Of a stretch of DNA of 64,000 bases, positions 11,311 to 22,725 are shown one piece after another. A model generated the notes under the pieces. That model ran no database searches. It had not been told where the DNA came from and saw only the letters and a program-made list of their open reading frames with translations. A program made the position numbers and the translations under genes. This DNA comes from Sorex araneus. Lineage: Eukaryota > Chordata > Mammalia > Eulipotyphla > Soricidae. Position 1 is the first letter of the stretch; every line of letters starts with the position of its first letter. The DNA lies in the NCBI RefSeq assembly GCF_027595985.1, contig NC_073311.1:53044705-53108704 (forward strand), in the 5' to 3' direction.

Positions 11311-11313
<3 letters not shown>

Positions 11314-11399
11314 GCTCAATGGACTGGAGCATATTCTTTGCATGCAGGAGGCTCAGGCTTGATCCCCAGAATCTCAGAAATGATGCAGTCACAGAAATA

Positions 11400-11960
11400 A
11401 CACAATGCACACAATCACGATCACGATCACGAAATCCTGTTAATCACCAATTTCTCGGGCGGGCTCAGTAACATCTCATTTTGTCCTTTCCCTGAGATCT
11501 CAGAAGTCCATCTCGACTCGGCCCTCCTAACGATGTTGCACTGGGGGCTCTTCAGGGTCAGGGGAATGAGATCCAGCTTGTTACTAGATTTTTCATATGA
11601 ATACACCATGGGAAGCTTGCAAGGCTGTCCCATTGGGGCAGGAAACTCTCAGAAGCTTGCCAGTTTCTCCCAGAGGGAGAAGTAGGCTAAAGATATCGGC
11701 CTCGCGCTTCTGGGAGCTTGCTTTTAAGTCTCTGGATGTTGGCCGTTGATGGGATTACACACACCTGGGTTCCTTCATGCATGAGGCCTGTCCAAATGTG
11801 TGGAGAGGGACCTTGAGCATGGCTGTAGCTAGGTTCCAGTGGGCTTCGGCCACCAGGAGCTCTGCTCGGGGTGGGGAGGGAAGCTGGAGCCCATCCCCTC
11901 TGAGGGGCCCCAGGGAAGACAGCCAGGCGTGCGGGCAAGAGACTCTCACAATGCACACAT
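11400..11960 (-). repeat. Long SOR-B-like sequence joined to 387-bp repeat
   Basis: 11,413-11,680 carries the antisense SOR-B pattern ('ctcgggcgggctcagtaac', 'tacaccatgggaagcttgc') plus an extra insert ('gggtcaggggaatgagatc'). 11,690-11,960 carries '387-bp repeat' blocks such as 'cttgagcatggctgtagct' and 'ctctgctcggggtggggag'. The same junction recurs at 21,936-22,160. Confidence 0.6.
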
Positions 11961-11984
11961 AGCTGATTAATTCTTAAGCATGAA

Positions 11985-12830
11985 ATCAAGAACATAATGA
12001 AGGAAAAAGAGTCACTCGGGCCATAAGTAATGTTGAAACACAAGAGCTCCGCAGCTATTCGCAACGGCCTTGGTCTGGAAGCAAGGCAAGTGCTCCACAA
12101 CAGATGAGTGAATCACAAGATTGTGGAGTGTGTACACATGGGAAGCGACACAGCCGGGAGGAAAGGGGAAATCGCGTGCTGCAATGTGCTGCAACCTGGC
12201 TGGAAGCGGAAGGTGCTGTGCTAAGTGAATTGGGAGGGAAAAACAGATACCGGGTGATATCACTCTTACACTGTGTCAAGCAATGAAGCAAGGGATAAGA
12301 AAACAGAACGATGCATCAAGGTTGCAAGTGGGGAAAGGAGGGTAGAGGAGAAGGGACACGGGGGCAGCGGGAGTGGGGGGGTCATCGACACCGTGGGTGC
12401 TGGTGAGTAGCTCGGCAACTGCAGAACAGTTACATGAAAATTGTTGTGAGTCACAGTATCTCAACTAAATAATTAAATTAGGTGTTATTTCAAAAATTAC
12501 ATCATGTAAACTAGGTTACTTTTCTCCGTCAAGAAATGGTAATACATGACAACCATGATAGTTGGAAATGATCACGCTGGGCAAGGACTGAGTACTGAAA
12601 GGAGGTGAAAGGGCATACATGATAACCTTTCGGTACCTGTATTGCAAACCAGAAAGCCCAAAAGGGAGAGAGAGACAGAGACAGAGAGACAGAGAAACTG
12701 TGGACATTTGTGGTGGTAGGAAATACCCACTGGTGAAGAAACGGGTGTTGTAACATTATATGACTGAAACCCAATCATGAAAAAACTTTGTAACTGTATA
12801 TGTCACAATGATACAATAAAAAAAGAAAAA
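11985..12830 (+). mobile_element. LINE-1 3' UTR
   Basis: A degenerate sequence of the kind found after ORF2 ('caagtgctccacaacagatg') is followed by 'gtgctgcaatgtgctgcaac' and the usual 3' tail ending 'tgatacaataaaaaa'. No intact frame remains. Confidence 0.8.
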
Positions 12831-12839
12831 AAGGGGGGG

Positions 12840-13012
12840 AGTGCTGGAGAGATAGCACAGCAGGTAGGGCGTTTGCCTTGCACACAGCCGACCCAGGTTC
12901 GATTTCCAGCATCCCATATGGTACCCTGAGCACTGCCAGGAGTAATTCCTGAGTGCAGAGCCAGGAGGAACCCCTGAGCATCGATGGGTGTTACCCAAAA
13001 AGAAAAAAAAAG
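12840..13012 (+). mobile_element. SOR-A SINE
   Basis: Full-length copy sitting exactly at the A-tail of the preceding L1; A box and B box are both intact. Confidence 0.92.
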
Positions 13013-13019
13013 AAAATTA

Positions 13020-13570
13020 AAAAAAGGGAAAGAAGGAAGTGAGAAAAGGAACTGGTTGAGGAACAGGATGTGGACAGGAGGGAAAGGGAATGATCAAGAA
13101 TGACTTCCAGCCTTCTGACTCGGACCCTTGGGCACAAGATGTGCTGAGACAAGGAGCACCCAGGACCTGGAAGGTGCAGAGACTGTCAGCAACCAAGCAA
13201 AAAGCACAGCAGTGGTAACTGAGTTGATAGTACCGCCAAACCCCAAACAGCAGGAGAGCAACCAGCAACGTCTGAAACGGAGTCTCTGTCAACTCGTACT
13301 CAGAAATCAACTCAGAATGGATTCCAAACATCAACATAAGAGCTGAAACCAGAAAACTCCTATGCTGAAACCTGGACATAAGGTTCTTGATAGCGGTCTC
13401 CACAATAATTTTTAATTTTTTTAATGTAACACCAAAAATAAAAACAATGAAAGCCTGGGGACACTAGTACTGGGAAATGGACACTGGTGGAGGGATGGGT
13501 GTTGGAATACTGTGCAATTAAAATCCAATCGTGAACAGCTTTGTAAGGGTCTCTCTCACAGTGATTCAAT
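13020..13570 (+). mobile_element. LINE-1 3' UTR
   Basis: Ends with 'actggtggagggatgggtgt', 'aaaatccaatcgtgaacagc' and 'cagtgattcaata'. Confidence 0.75.
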
Positions 13571-13580
13571 AGAAACGTTT

Positions 13581-13767
13581 TTTTGTTTTGTTTTTAGCTT
13601 TTTGGGTCACACACAGCGATGCTCAGGGGTTACTCCTGGCTTTGCACTTTGCACTCAGGAAACACTTCTGGCAGTGCTTGGGGGACCATATGGGATGCCG
13701 GGGATCGAACCCGGGTCGGCCGCGTGCAAGGCAAACGCCCTACCCACTGTGCTATCGCTCCAGCCCC
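13581..13767 (-). mobile_element. SOR-A SINE in an L1 tail
   Basis: T-rich start, antisense body, head 'ctatcgctccagcccc'. Near-identical direct repeats (tagaaacgttt, tagaaacattt) at 13,570-13,580 and 13,768-13,778. Confidence 0.9.
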
Positions 13768-13784
13768 TAGAAACATTTCTTAAA

Positions 13785-14285
13785 AATCAACGAAAGAAAA
13801 AAATAAATAGGTGGACTGTGGCCAACTATAACTCATCTCACAGCAGAGGAAACCATCAACAAAATTAAAAGGCCATCGATGGACCCGGGGGAAATATTTG
13901 CAAATCACATACTGAGTTAAGGTGCTAATATCCAAAACATACAAAGAGGGGCTGGAGCAATAGCACAGCGGGTAGGGCGTTTGCCTTGCACGTGGCCGAC
14001 CCGGGTTCGATTCCCAGCATCCCATATGGTCCCCTAAGCACCGCCAGGAGTAACTCCAGAGTGCAAAGCCAGGATTAACCCCTGTGCATTGCCAGGTGTG
14101 ACCCAAAAAAAAAACCAAACCAAAACATACAAAGAAATCACAAAACTCATAAAAGTATTATTTTTCAGGAAGCAAAGAACTGAACTTGGAAAAACTGGCA
14201 AAGAACTTGAATTGACATTCTTCTAAAGGCGTACACCTATGGCCGACAGATCCGTGGTAAGCAACTCAACGCTCGTCATGACATA
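13785..14285 (+). mobile_element. LINE-1 ORF2 fragment, degenerate
   Basis: Blocks such as 'agcagaggaaaccatcaac' and 'gaattgacattcttctaaag' follow the order of L1 ORF2 3' sequence. The frame is broken, and a SOR-A copy interrupts it at 13,948. Confidence 0.55.
13948..14119 (+). mobile_element. SOR-A SINE with 16-bp target-site duplication
   Basis: Full-length copy flanked by perfect repeats ccaaaacatacaaaga at 13,932-13,947 and 14,120-14,135. Confidence 0.95.
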
Positions 14286-14302
14286 CAAATAGAAGACACG
14301 AT

Positions 14303-14395
14303 GAGGGTGGAACTCGGTAGTACAGTACCGGCCTTTGTGTGAGAACCAGTTCAATCCCTGGCACTGCAAAATAAATAAATAAAATTAAACACGCC
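14303..14395 (+). mobile_element. Short tRNA-Ala-like SINE (ID-like)
   Basis: 'gggtggaactcggtagtac', a degraded B-box region 'agttcaatccctggcact', and an AAATAAATAAAT tail. It lacks the SOR head and ends after the tRNA-like part, as rodent ID elements do. Confidence 0.5.
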
Positions 14396-14487
14396 CCAGG
14401 GAGCTATGACTTCACCTGTTAGTTGTCTATGATCAACAGCACGGGAGGCAACACATGTGGCCCGAATGTGGTAAAAGGGAAACTCCT

Positions 14488-14600
14488 TGGACCACACCCC
14501 AGAGTGTCAGGCTCGACTCCTGGCTCGGTGCTCAGGGAACCATGCAGTGCTGGGAATCAACCATGGGGCTCCTGCAGATATGATTGCTAGGGAAATCACA
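14488..14600 (-). mobile_element. Old SINE fragment, antisense
   Basis: 'ctggctcggtgctcagggaa' and 'gcagtgctgggaatcaacca' survive. Confidence 0.5.
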
Positions 14601-15206
14601 ATGGGGGTCCCTCAAGAATTTCAAACCAGCAGATCCACATGCACCAACCCTCCCCCTCCTGGGTCTAGGTCCAAACAAAATGACATCTCTGTCTTGAATA
14701 TCGGGACTCCTGTGTTCACTGCACCATCCCTAGGAGGCAAAATATAGGAGCTATCATGACTGTCAACAGACCAATGAATACATCAAGTAATGTCATACAA
14801 TATCCCTTGACGAGAAAGGACTCTTCCACTGGACACTGCGTGCTGGACCTGAAGGGTGATGTGCTGGTGAAGTAACCAGGGAGAAAGACCAGCGCACAAC
14901 GCCTGACCAAAGCTCTGAGACTCTCACAAACAAGGCCAAGTCGGGGGGAGAGAGAGACTAGAAAGAAATCGTTAGCAGGAATCGCAGGGTAGGAGAAGTC
15001 ACAGGGGCTGGGATGGCGGGGACAAACTTTCCACTATAGGCTGAATCAGGTCAGAGGGTCTAACACAGACAAGGTGACCCTGATGGGCCATGCTCCATGA
15101 TAGTCTCTTAGCCTAGGCTAGAATATTCCGTTATGTAATCCAAATTCTTTCAAAGGGCAGGACTTGTGTCCTCCCCTCTCCTCCCAGGGAGTAAAGCAAA
15201 GTGCCT
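14601..15206. other. Intergenic, nothing recognised
   Basis: No gene or clear repeat; parts may be decayed L1. Confidence 0.35.
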
Positions 15207-15350
15207 ACCTGCCAGAAGATAGTACAGTGGGTAGGGCACGGCACTTGCCTTGCTGACCTGGGTTCCATCTCTGCAATCCCTTAGGATCCCCCAAGCCCTG
15301 CTGGAAGTACGCCCTGTGCATCATTGGGGGTGGCCCCAAAACAAAACAAA
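15207..15350 (+). mobile_element. Diverged SOR-A SINE
   Basis: 'gatagtacagtgggtaggg' head with a shortened middle and an AC-rich tail. Confidence 0.75.
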
Positions 15351-16094
15351 AGGTGCCCCTGTGAGGAGTCTGATCTATTCCCTGGCTTAGCGGTGGAAAT
15401 TCTCCCCTAAAACCAACATTCATCAATCACAATCGTGTACATGCACGATCCAGTCCATTAGACCCCGATAAAGCTTCACGGAGAACGAACATTTGTGTGG
15501 AAGTGACAAGATGAAGGAAAGGTGCATTAGGGTTCTCGGGGGGCAGCCGTGGGAAGGTGATTGTCGGGGGAGAGTCTCAGGGAAGATCTTGTGTGGCTTA
15601 AGGCTTGTTAATTCCGCTGGGACCCGTTCCCTGTCTAATGACTCGATAAGCATCTCGGCCGCTTCCTGGGAAGGAAGGAAAGGCCGTTTTTGTTGGGCGT
15701 GTGGTTAGTTGCCTTCAGCTCAGACTCTGTGGGGACAGAGGGCTCTGGGCAGGCGACTGAGCCCATCCCAGCTGCCCTTGCAATGAACTGAAACTCCTCC
15801 TTTTTTCAAACGGTTCCTTGACCTTAGCAACCCATCACTGATTCTTTTCATCTCCTGCCCCAGTTTCTCGAGTGTGGTCTCGGAGGCTGGATGCACCCCA
15901 TTCCCCCAAGTCACGCGCTGCTTATTCTCAAATTCGTTCCTCTGGCTTTTCAGGTCTTAAGATGGTTGCTTCTTAAAAAAAAAAAAAAATGGTTGCTTCT
16001 TTTTCTCTCTCTCTCTTTTTTTATGTAGGAGTACTACTTTTTATTCAGCCATTGATTATGCTGATTGAATTGGGCATGAACTCCACATTACATT
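15351..16094. other. Intergenic, nothing recognised
   Basis: Unique-looking sequence with an A-run and pyrimidine tract near 15,970-16,020; no coding signature. Confidence 0.4.
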
Positions 16095-16405
16095 AAAAAA
16101 ATTCTTTTAATTATTTAATTGAATATCCATGAGATAGACCATTATAAAGCTGTTCATAATTAGGTTTCAGTCATACTATGATCCAGCACCCATCCCTCCA
16201 CCAGTATACATTTACCATCACCAATGTCCCCTGTTTCCTTACCACCATCCCCCAACAACTCCACCCCCCCCCCCCAGCCTCCCTCTATAGGAGACACTTT
16301 CCTTCTTGCTCTCTCTCTCCTTTTTGCTTTTGTGCATTATACTTTGCAGTACAGGTGCCAAGAGGTCATGGTATTTGTTCAGGGCATTCAGTATTTTTAT
16401 CAGGA
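16095..16405 (-). mobile_element. LINE-1 3' tail, antisense
   Basis: 'catgagatagaccattataa', 'ggtttcagtcatactatgat' and 'cccatccctccaccagt' in the order seen in the other antisense tails, then a C-run. It runs straight into the 387-bp repeat. Confidence 0.8.
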
Positions 16406-16409
16406 CGGT

Positions 16410-17390
16410 AAGGCTGGAGTAGCTTTTCAATTGGGTGGCAGCTTTGGGGTATGGATGTGACTGCTGAGGCTTCTGGAAGTACAGAGAGGTGGAGGGAGGT
16501 AGCCCTTCCTGACTCTGAGAAAAACCTGGAGATTTCAGTCACAAAACCCGTATACCCAAATTTTCAGCAGATTTTATCTCAGTGAGGTCCATCCTGAGAC
16601 GGTGGAGTCAGGCTAGGGGTATGGCGGTGATTTTGGATAGTGGAAGCAAGCGGTTTCCGGGGGCTCTGCTTGGGTGGGCCCCAGGCAACCTGCCCTCCTC
16701 CCATCCAATTTACCCCAGTCTGTTCAGCCATGTGTGGGTCCGAGCTTAACTGCGGCTTTTGATCTCTTTTGAGATTTATTTATGGGCCTCTGAAGCAAGG
16801 CCGGTGGTAGAGCTTACATGGTGGCGCTGGAGTTGGTTCGTGGGGGTGACTGCCAGTGCTTCCAGGAGTACTGGGGAGTGTGGGGAGGTAGCCCACCCCA
16901 ACTCCGAGGAAGCCTGGAGATTCCATCCCAAAACCCGTACACCCGAGTTTTCAGCAGATTATATCTTGGAGATGTCTGTCCTGAGACGGTGGAGTCAGGC
17001 CGGGGGTAAGGTGGCAATCTTGGATGGTGGAAGCAAATGTCTGCCGGGGGGCTCTGCTTGGGCGGGCACCAGCCTAACCCACCCACCTCCCTCCAATTTA
17101 CCCTGGTCTGTTCAGCCATGCGCGGGTCCGAGCTTAACTGCGGCTTTTGATCTCTTTTGAGATGTGTTTATGGGCCTCTGAAATAAGGCCATAAATGAGT
17201 CTCTAGAGCTGAGCCGGAGGTGGCTTATGGGCGTGGCTCCCACCCACCTAACCTTTGGCAGTTTAATTTATTGGGAAACTTGGTCCCAAGTTGTTGGGAT
17301 CCAGCCAAAGGCACAGCAGCAATTTGGGGGTATCAGGGAGCCTGAAGGCACCACTGGGCTGCTGATGCTCTCGCCCTGCAGGTAGAGGTG
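16410..17390 (-). repeat. 387-388 bp tandem repeat, two and a half units
   Basis: The motif 'aaggcyggnggtagagctt' starts units at about 16,410, 16,797 and 17,185. 'gagcttaactgcggctttt' recurs at 16,742 and 17,130. Units 1 and 2 align along their whole length; unit 3 decays after about 100 bp. Orientation follows the adjacent L1 tail. Confidence 0.85.
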
Positions 17391-17469
17391 GACCTGCTGG
17401 CGGCACGATACCCCCGGAATGGTTACTTCTAAAGCTGCCTAACTGGACCCGCAGAGAGAGGACAGGAAG

Positions 17470-17575
17470 TAAGGGCTGGCCGGGCTGGCCTCCTATGCAG
17501 CCGGCCCAGGATCAAACCCCTGGCACTGCATTTGGTCTCCCAAAATAGACACCCCCCAAAAAAATAAAATAAAAT
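17470..17575 (+). mobile_element. Old SINE fragment
   Basis: 'aggatcaaacccctggcact' followed by 'ccccccaaaaaaataaaata'. Confidence 0.5.
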
Positions 17576-17834
17576 TGCATAAAGATGGCAAAACTCTCCA
17601 CTTTTGCTGAGGACAAGTTTTCTGTCTGCTCATCCAAACTGGGGCCAGAAAGAAGCTTCCTGAGACATTATCACATTCTTGTCATCATCGAAACGTAGGT
17701 TGGAATGAAAACAAAGCAAACTGAAAATAACTCCAACAAGGGAATGATTATTCATTCAGACACACTCATTAGATGCTTGAGTAAGCAATCCCCCCACAAA
17801 AAAGGGCAAAAATCACAAAGTAGGGAAAGAGCAC

Positions 17835-18134
17835 TAAATTATTATTTTTTATTAGAGCATTACAAAGCCATTCATGATTGGATTTCAGTCAGACAGTATT
17901 CTAAACCCATATCTCCACCAGTGTACATGTCCCAGCACCAGTGTCCCCAGATTCCATCACATCCCACCCCCCTCCCCCTGCCTGCTTCTATGGCAGGAAC
18001 ACCTCTTCTCTCTCTCTTTCTCTCTCTGTCTGTCTCTGTCTCTGTCTCTCTCTCTCCCCCCTCCCTCTCCCCTGCCCTGTCCCTTTTGGGCATTGTGATT
18101 TTGTGGTTTGCAATATTCATACAGAGAGGTTATC
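17835..18134 (-). mobile_element. LINE-1 3' tail, antisense, interrupted
   Basis: 'cattcatgattggatttcag', 'atctccaccagtgtacatgt', then a (TC)n-rich stretch. The element resumes after 18,585, because another L1 copy landed in it. Confidence 0.8.
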
Positions 18135-18150
18135 AAGATATCCCTCACCA

Positions 18151-18568
18151 CAGTAGATACAAGGGCCAGGGGAATTGCCCCATAGCTAGAAGCCTGCTTC
18201 ATGAGTGGAGAGGAGAAGGCAGATGGAATAGAGAAGGGATCACTAAGAAAATGATGGCTGGAGGAACCAGTTGGGATGGGAGATGCATGCCGAAAGTAGA
18301 TAATGGACCCAACATGATGACCTCTCGGTGTCTGTGTTGCAAGCCATAATGCCCCAGAGTAGAGAGAGAGTATGGGGAATATTGTCTGCCATGGAGGCGG
18401 GGGGGGGGGGGTGGGGGGGTGGGAAAGGGGGGTATACCCGGGATATTGGTGGTGGGGAATGTGCACTGGTGGAGGGATGGGTGTTTGATCATTGTGTGAT
18501 TGTAACCCAAACATGAAAGCTTGTAACTATCTCACGGTGATTCAATAAATTTTTTTTTTTTAAAAAAA
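18151..18568 (+). mobile_element. LINE-1 3' end nested in an opposite L1
   Basis: A ~420-bp 5'-truncated copy ending in 'gtgattcaataaa' and an A/T-rich tail. Direct repeats aagatatccctyacc at 18,135 and 18,569 frame it. It contains a G-rich run at 18,399-18,425. Confidence 0.85.
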
Positions 18569-18699
18569 AAGATATCCCTTACCTACTTTTAACCTGAAAG
18601 AAGGCACTTTAAGTCAAAGAAAACATGTAAGAGTTGCTTCCTAGTTGAAGGAGGCTATTGCCTTTACTTTCCTGTCCTACATAGACATTTAACAATCTC

Positions 18700-18870
18700 T
18701 GGAGAACGGGCCGGAGAGAAGGTGTGGGGGCAAGGGGGCCCTTGCACACCCCCAGCCCGGCCGGGCTCCCGCCCCGGTATCTGATATGGTGCCGCTCCCG
18801 GCACCGACAGGCCGAGCCCCGAGCACAGAGCCAGGAGCAGCTCTCAGTGCCACCAGAGTGGCCCAACTCC
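18700..18870 (+). mobile_element. Old GC-rich SINE
   Basis: 'cccgagcacagagccaggag' in body position; the head and B box are decayed. Confidence 0.55.
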
Positions 18871-19045
18871 CACCCCACTCCCACTTCTATTTACCCAAGA
18901 AGCTGATGGCACACAGATACATCAGGGCAGCTGGGAAATGGGAAGAGGAAGCCACAGAACGGGACTCTCCTGATTTTCACGAGGTCCATCCACGGACGCC
19001 AGGTCTGTCCAGGGACCCAGCTGCCTTCAGACCAGCTACTATTTT

Positions 19046-19231
19046 TTTTTTTTTTGCTTTTTGGGTCACACCCGGCGATGCACAGGGGTCACTCCTGGCT
19101 CATGCACTCAGGAATGACTCCTGGTGGTGCTCGGGGGACCATATGGGATGCTGGGATGCTGGGATTCGAACCCGGGTCAGCCGCGTGCAAGGCAAACGCC
19201 CTACCCGCTGTGCTATCCCTCCAGCCCCAAA
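19046..19231 (-). mobile_element. SOR-A SINE with 15-bp target-site duplication
   Basis: Complete antisense copy between perfect repeats accagctactatttt at 19,031-19,045 and 19,232-19,246. A small local duplication ('gatgctggGATGCTGG') sits inside. Confidence 0.94.
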
Positions 19232-19257
19232 ACCAGCTACTATTTTAAAAAACGCAG

Positions 19258-19360
19258 AGGTTCCAGCAGGGCATGTTGCCACTGGCAGGGCGCTCGCTCT
19301 GCATGTGTGTGGCCCTGGGTTTGATTCCCAACTCGACGTACAACGTCTGAGAGTGGCAAG
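19258..19360 (+). mobile_element. Old SINE head fragment
   Basis: 'gggtttgattcccaactcg' is a near B box preceded by a decayed head. Confidence 0.5.
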
Positions 19361-19744
19361 TGGGCGCGTGGCTGCTGGGGTGGCGGCGTTCCCTGATCCC
19401 AGGCCTCCTGTCCCCCAGTCCTCTCCTGATCGCTTCTGCGGCTCCTGCTCTGCTCGTCAGCTTTTCCTCCTGTGTTGCACAGGACCCGGACATGCCCTCC
19501 CAGCTCAAACTCAAGCCGAGACTCACCAGAATACCAGAAGGACAATTCCAAACCGGGGGCATCGAGAAACGGCCTCCATGGGCGGGAGACGCCATTTCTT
19601 GGCCAGTGACGGGGTCGTGTGTTTTCTCTGCTGCGAGCCCCTGGGAGGAGGGGTATTACAGGGCTAGTGGTGGGCTGTAGGGAGAGAGCAGACCCTCAAG
19701 GAAGCTCACTGCCCTTGTTACAGAAGGAGGGAAATACACGTTGG

Positions 19745-19880
19745 CAATATTAAAAACATTTTTTAGTTGAATTCCCATGGGATACAGTTACAAAGCTTTA
19801 GTGATCAGGTTTCAGTCATACAATGTTCCAACATTCATCCCCCCTCTGTCCCCCTTCACCCTGCCTCTATGGAACTCCTC

Positions 19881-19954
<74 letters not shown>

Positions 19955-20480
19955 TCCTCTCCTCTCCCTTCCTCACTCCCTCTTATCCTCCCTTCCTTCA
20001 TCCCTCCTTCCCTTCCTCCCTTCCTCCTTCCCTCTCACCTTTTGGACATTATGGTTTGCAATACAGACACCGAGAGTGCATCATGCTTGGTCTCTTATCC
20101 ACTTTCAGCACACATCTCCCATCCAGAGTGATCCCTTCCAACCATCACTGTCATAGTGGTCCCTTCTCTAGCCCAACTGCCTCTCCCCAAGCCCTTGGGG
20201 CAGGCTTCCAACCATGGACTATTAGTGCTGGCCCTAGTTTCTACTGTCCTTAGGTGTTAGTCTCTTATTTTTTTTTAAATATATATGCAATAAATGCAGT
20301 CATTCTGTCTGTCCTCCTATGACTCATTTCACTCAGCATGATACTCTCCATGTTCAGCCATTTATAGGCAAATTTCATGACTTCATTTCTTCTAGTAGCT
20401 GTATAGTATTCCATTGTGTCAATGTACCATCGTTTCTTTAACCAGTCGTCTGTTCTCGGGCACTTGGGTTATTAACAATA
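19745..20480 (-). mobile_element. LINE-1 3' UTR, antisense
   Basis: 'gggatacagttacaaagctt' at the tail end through 'actcatttcactcagcatga' and 'gctgtatagtattccattgt', all standard antisense L1 3' sequence. Confidence 0.85.
19884..19952. repeat. (CT)n microsatellite inside L1
   Basis: About 34 uninterrupted CT units, expanded from the pyrimidine tract that every antisense L1 tail here carries. Confidence 0.97.
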
Positions 20481-20909
20481 TTGCTAGAAGACTCTAATTT
20501 CACACCTGGATTTACTACTACTTGAGCTGTTTTCTTTTAAAACTTTTGGAGCACACGCATGGACCTTTAGAGCCAGGGAAAAGGGGGGTGGGATGGGACT
20601 GTTAGCATGGAGGTTATGTCTCATGCCGCACTCCCACACTTGTTGGTGTGGGAGGCCCTCAGGTGAATGGTTAGAGGACATTCTCCAGCCTCAGTGAGTT
20701 GGTCTCTTGGTAAGTACCCCTTTCTGGAGTTCATAGTAAGATCTCTGGGAGGATAAGTGAATTCTGAACCAGTCTCGTGAAGTTTTGCCATTCTGAGCTC
20801 AAATATCGTTTGTGTCCATATGGTGATTTAGTTCTTGAGTCTAGGCATTTATTAATTCTTGAGTTGTTGCAAATGGAGTCATCTTCTCTTAAAAAAAAAC
20901 TACAATTTT

Positions 20910-21093
20910 ATTTTTACTTTTTGGGGGGCTTTTTGGGTCACACCTGGCAATGCTCCAGGGTTGTTCCTGGCTCTGCACTCAGGACTCACTCCTGGTGGCA
21001 CTCAGGGACCCTATGGGATACCAGGAATCGAACCCAGATTGGCTGTGTGCAAGGCAAACCCCCTACCTGCTGTACTATCACTCTGGCTCCAAG
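20910..21093 (-). mobile_element. SOR-A SINE with 11-bp target-site duplication
   Basis: Antisense copy between actacaatttt repeats at 20,899-20,909 and 21,094-21,104. The following 21,105-21,506 holds nothing recognised. Confidence 0.9.
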
Positions 21094-21522
21094 ACTACAA
21101 TTTTTAAAAATCATTATTTAATATTTCTTTAATATCCCTCTACACTGGTGCCAGATGTGCAATAAACATTAGTTCACAGGCTAAAATTCATGAGCTGAGT
21201 TTCCCAGACTCTTGCTGGTCAAGCACGAGTCTGTCTGCCTAAAACCTAAACGCCCCCTTCATCCCACCCCTTGTATGAAATGAGCTTCAGTTCCTCTTTC
21301 CCCCTTCACACTTCCTTCCTCTTCACCCTCCCAAATGCTAGAACACGGATTACACAACAGCCACATAATCTATTTCCATTAAGAATCTGGGTGCTAGAGA
21401 CTCCCAATTGAACCCCAAAATGCATTAGTGCCCTACAGAGATGTCTCTGTACCCCAATCGTTTACAATTTTAGAATTCCAGCAGCCGAGCGACCTCTCAT
21501 GATATTCAAAGTGAGCAATAGA

Positions 21523-21692
21523 GGGGCTGGAGTGATAGCACAGCGGGTAGGGCATTTGCCTTGCACACAGCCGACCCGGGTTCGATTCCCAGCATCCCAT
21601 ATGGTCCCCTGGGCACAGCCAGGGGTAATTCCTGAGTGCAGAGCCAGGAGTGACCCCTGAACATCGCTGGGTGTGACCCCCCCCAAAAAAAG
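21523..21692 (+). mobile_element. SOR-A SINE with 16-bp target-site duplication
   Basis: Full-length copy with perfect repeats caaagtgagcaataga at 21,507-21,522 and 21,693-21,708. Confidence 0.95.
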
Positions 21693-21715
21693 CAAAGTGA
21701 GCAATAGAAAATAAA

Positions 21716-21935
21716 TTATCTAGCGTCTGCCCCTGGCAGGCAGGCTTGTATAGTGGCAGGAAAATTTGAGCAAACTATAATGCCCAAAAGTAGAGAGAGA
21801 GTATGGGGAAAATTGTCTGCCATAGAGGCAGTGGGAGGTGGTGGGGGGGATACTGGGGACATTAGTGGTGGGAATATGTGCACTGGTGGAGGGATGGGCA
21901 TTTGATCATTTGATTCAATAAAAAATCATTGTCAT
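21716..21935 (+). mobile_element. LINE-1 3' tail
   Basis: 'tgcccaaaagtagagagaga' to 'tttgattcaataaaaaa'; it lacks the 'catgaaagcttgtaact' block, so it has a small internal deletion. Confidence 0.8.
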
Positions 21936-22160
21936 GCCGTTGCTCATTAATTTGCTCGAGCAGGCACCAGTAATGTCTCCATTCATCCCTGTCACGCTCA
22001 AGGTCAGGGGAATGAGGCCCATGATTGTTACTGGTTTTGGCATATCGAATACATCATGGGTAGCTTGCCAGGCTCTGCCGTGCGAGATTCTGCATCACTG
22101 TCTTCCGGGAGCTTTGTTTTATGGTCTCTGGATCTTGGCCACTGATAAGATTACATGACA
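21936..22160 (-). repeat. SOR-B-like sequence joined to 387-bp repeat edge
   Basis: Same order as 11,400-11,760: 'gctcgagcaggcaccagtaa', insert 'aggtcaggggaatgaggcc', 'gggtagcttgccaggctctg', then 'gggagctttgttttatggtc'. Confidence 0.65.
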
Positions 22161-22164
22161 AGAA

Positions 22165-22725
22165 TCTGGGTGCTGGGGCTAGAGAGAGCATGTAGCAGGT
22201 GGAACACTCGTTCTGCGGCATTTATTTGTGCCCTCAGCCCTCAGTCTGGCACCCTATGGGATCCCCGAGCCCCACCAGGAGTGATTCCTGAGCACAGAGC
22301 TAAGAGTAATCCCTTGAGCACTGTTGAGTGTGGCCTAAAACCAGAAGAAAAAACAAAAAAACATTAAACATCTGGGTAGTGGGCCTGAGCTATAGTACTG
22401 CTGGGAAGACTAGCCTGGCAAAGCGACCCACCAGAGTTCTATCCCTGGCCCTACACCTGCTCTCCCGAGCTTCACCAAGAATGATCCCTGAGCACAGAGC
22501 CAGGAGTAAGCCCTGAGCACCGCTGGGGTTTGATGGTCCCAAAAACAAAAAAGAAAAGGGAAATAATAGATGTTGGGGGCCAGGGGGAGCGAGGACAGGG
22601 GCTTAGGTGCTGGCGTGGTGAGACCTCAGCTCTCTCCCTGGCACTGCACCCAGGAGCCGTCCCCGAGCACAGAAGGAGGAGTCAGCCCCGAGCAACCGGG
22701 GGTATGATCCAACCACCCCCCCCTA
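22165..22725 (+). mobile_element. Three diverged SINEs in a row
   Basis: Copies at about 22,165-22,350, 22,375-22,553 and 22,575-22,725, each with a decayed head, a 'gagcacagagc'-type body and an A-rich or C-rich end. Confidence 0.7.
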
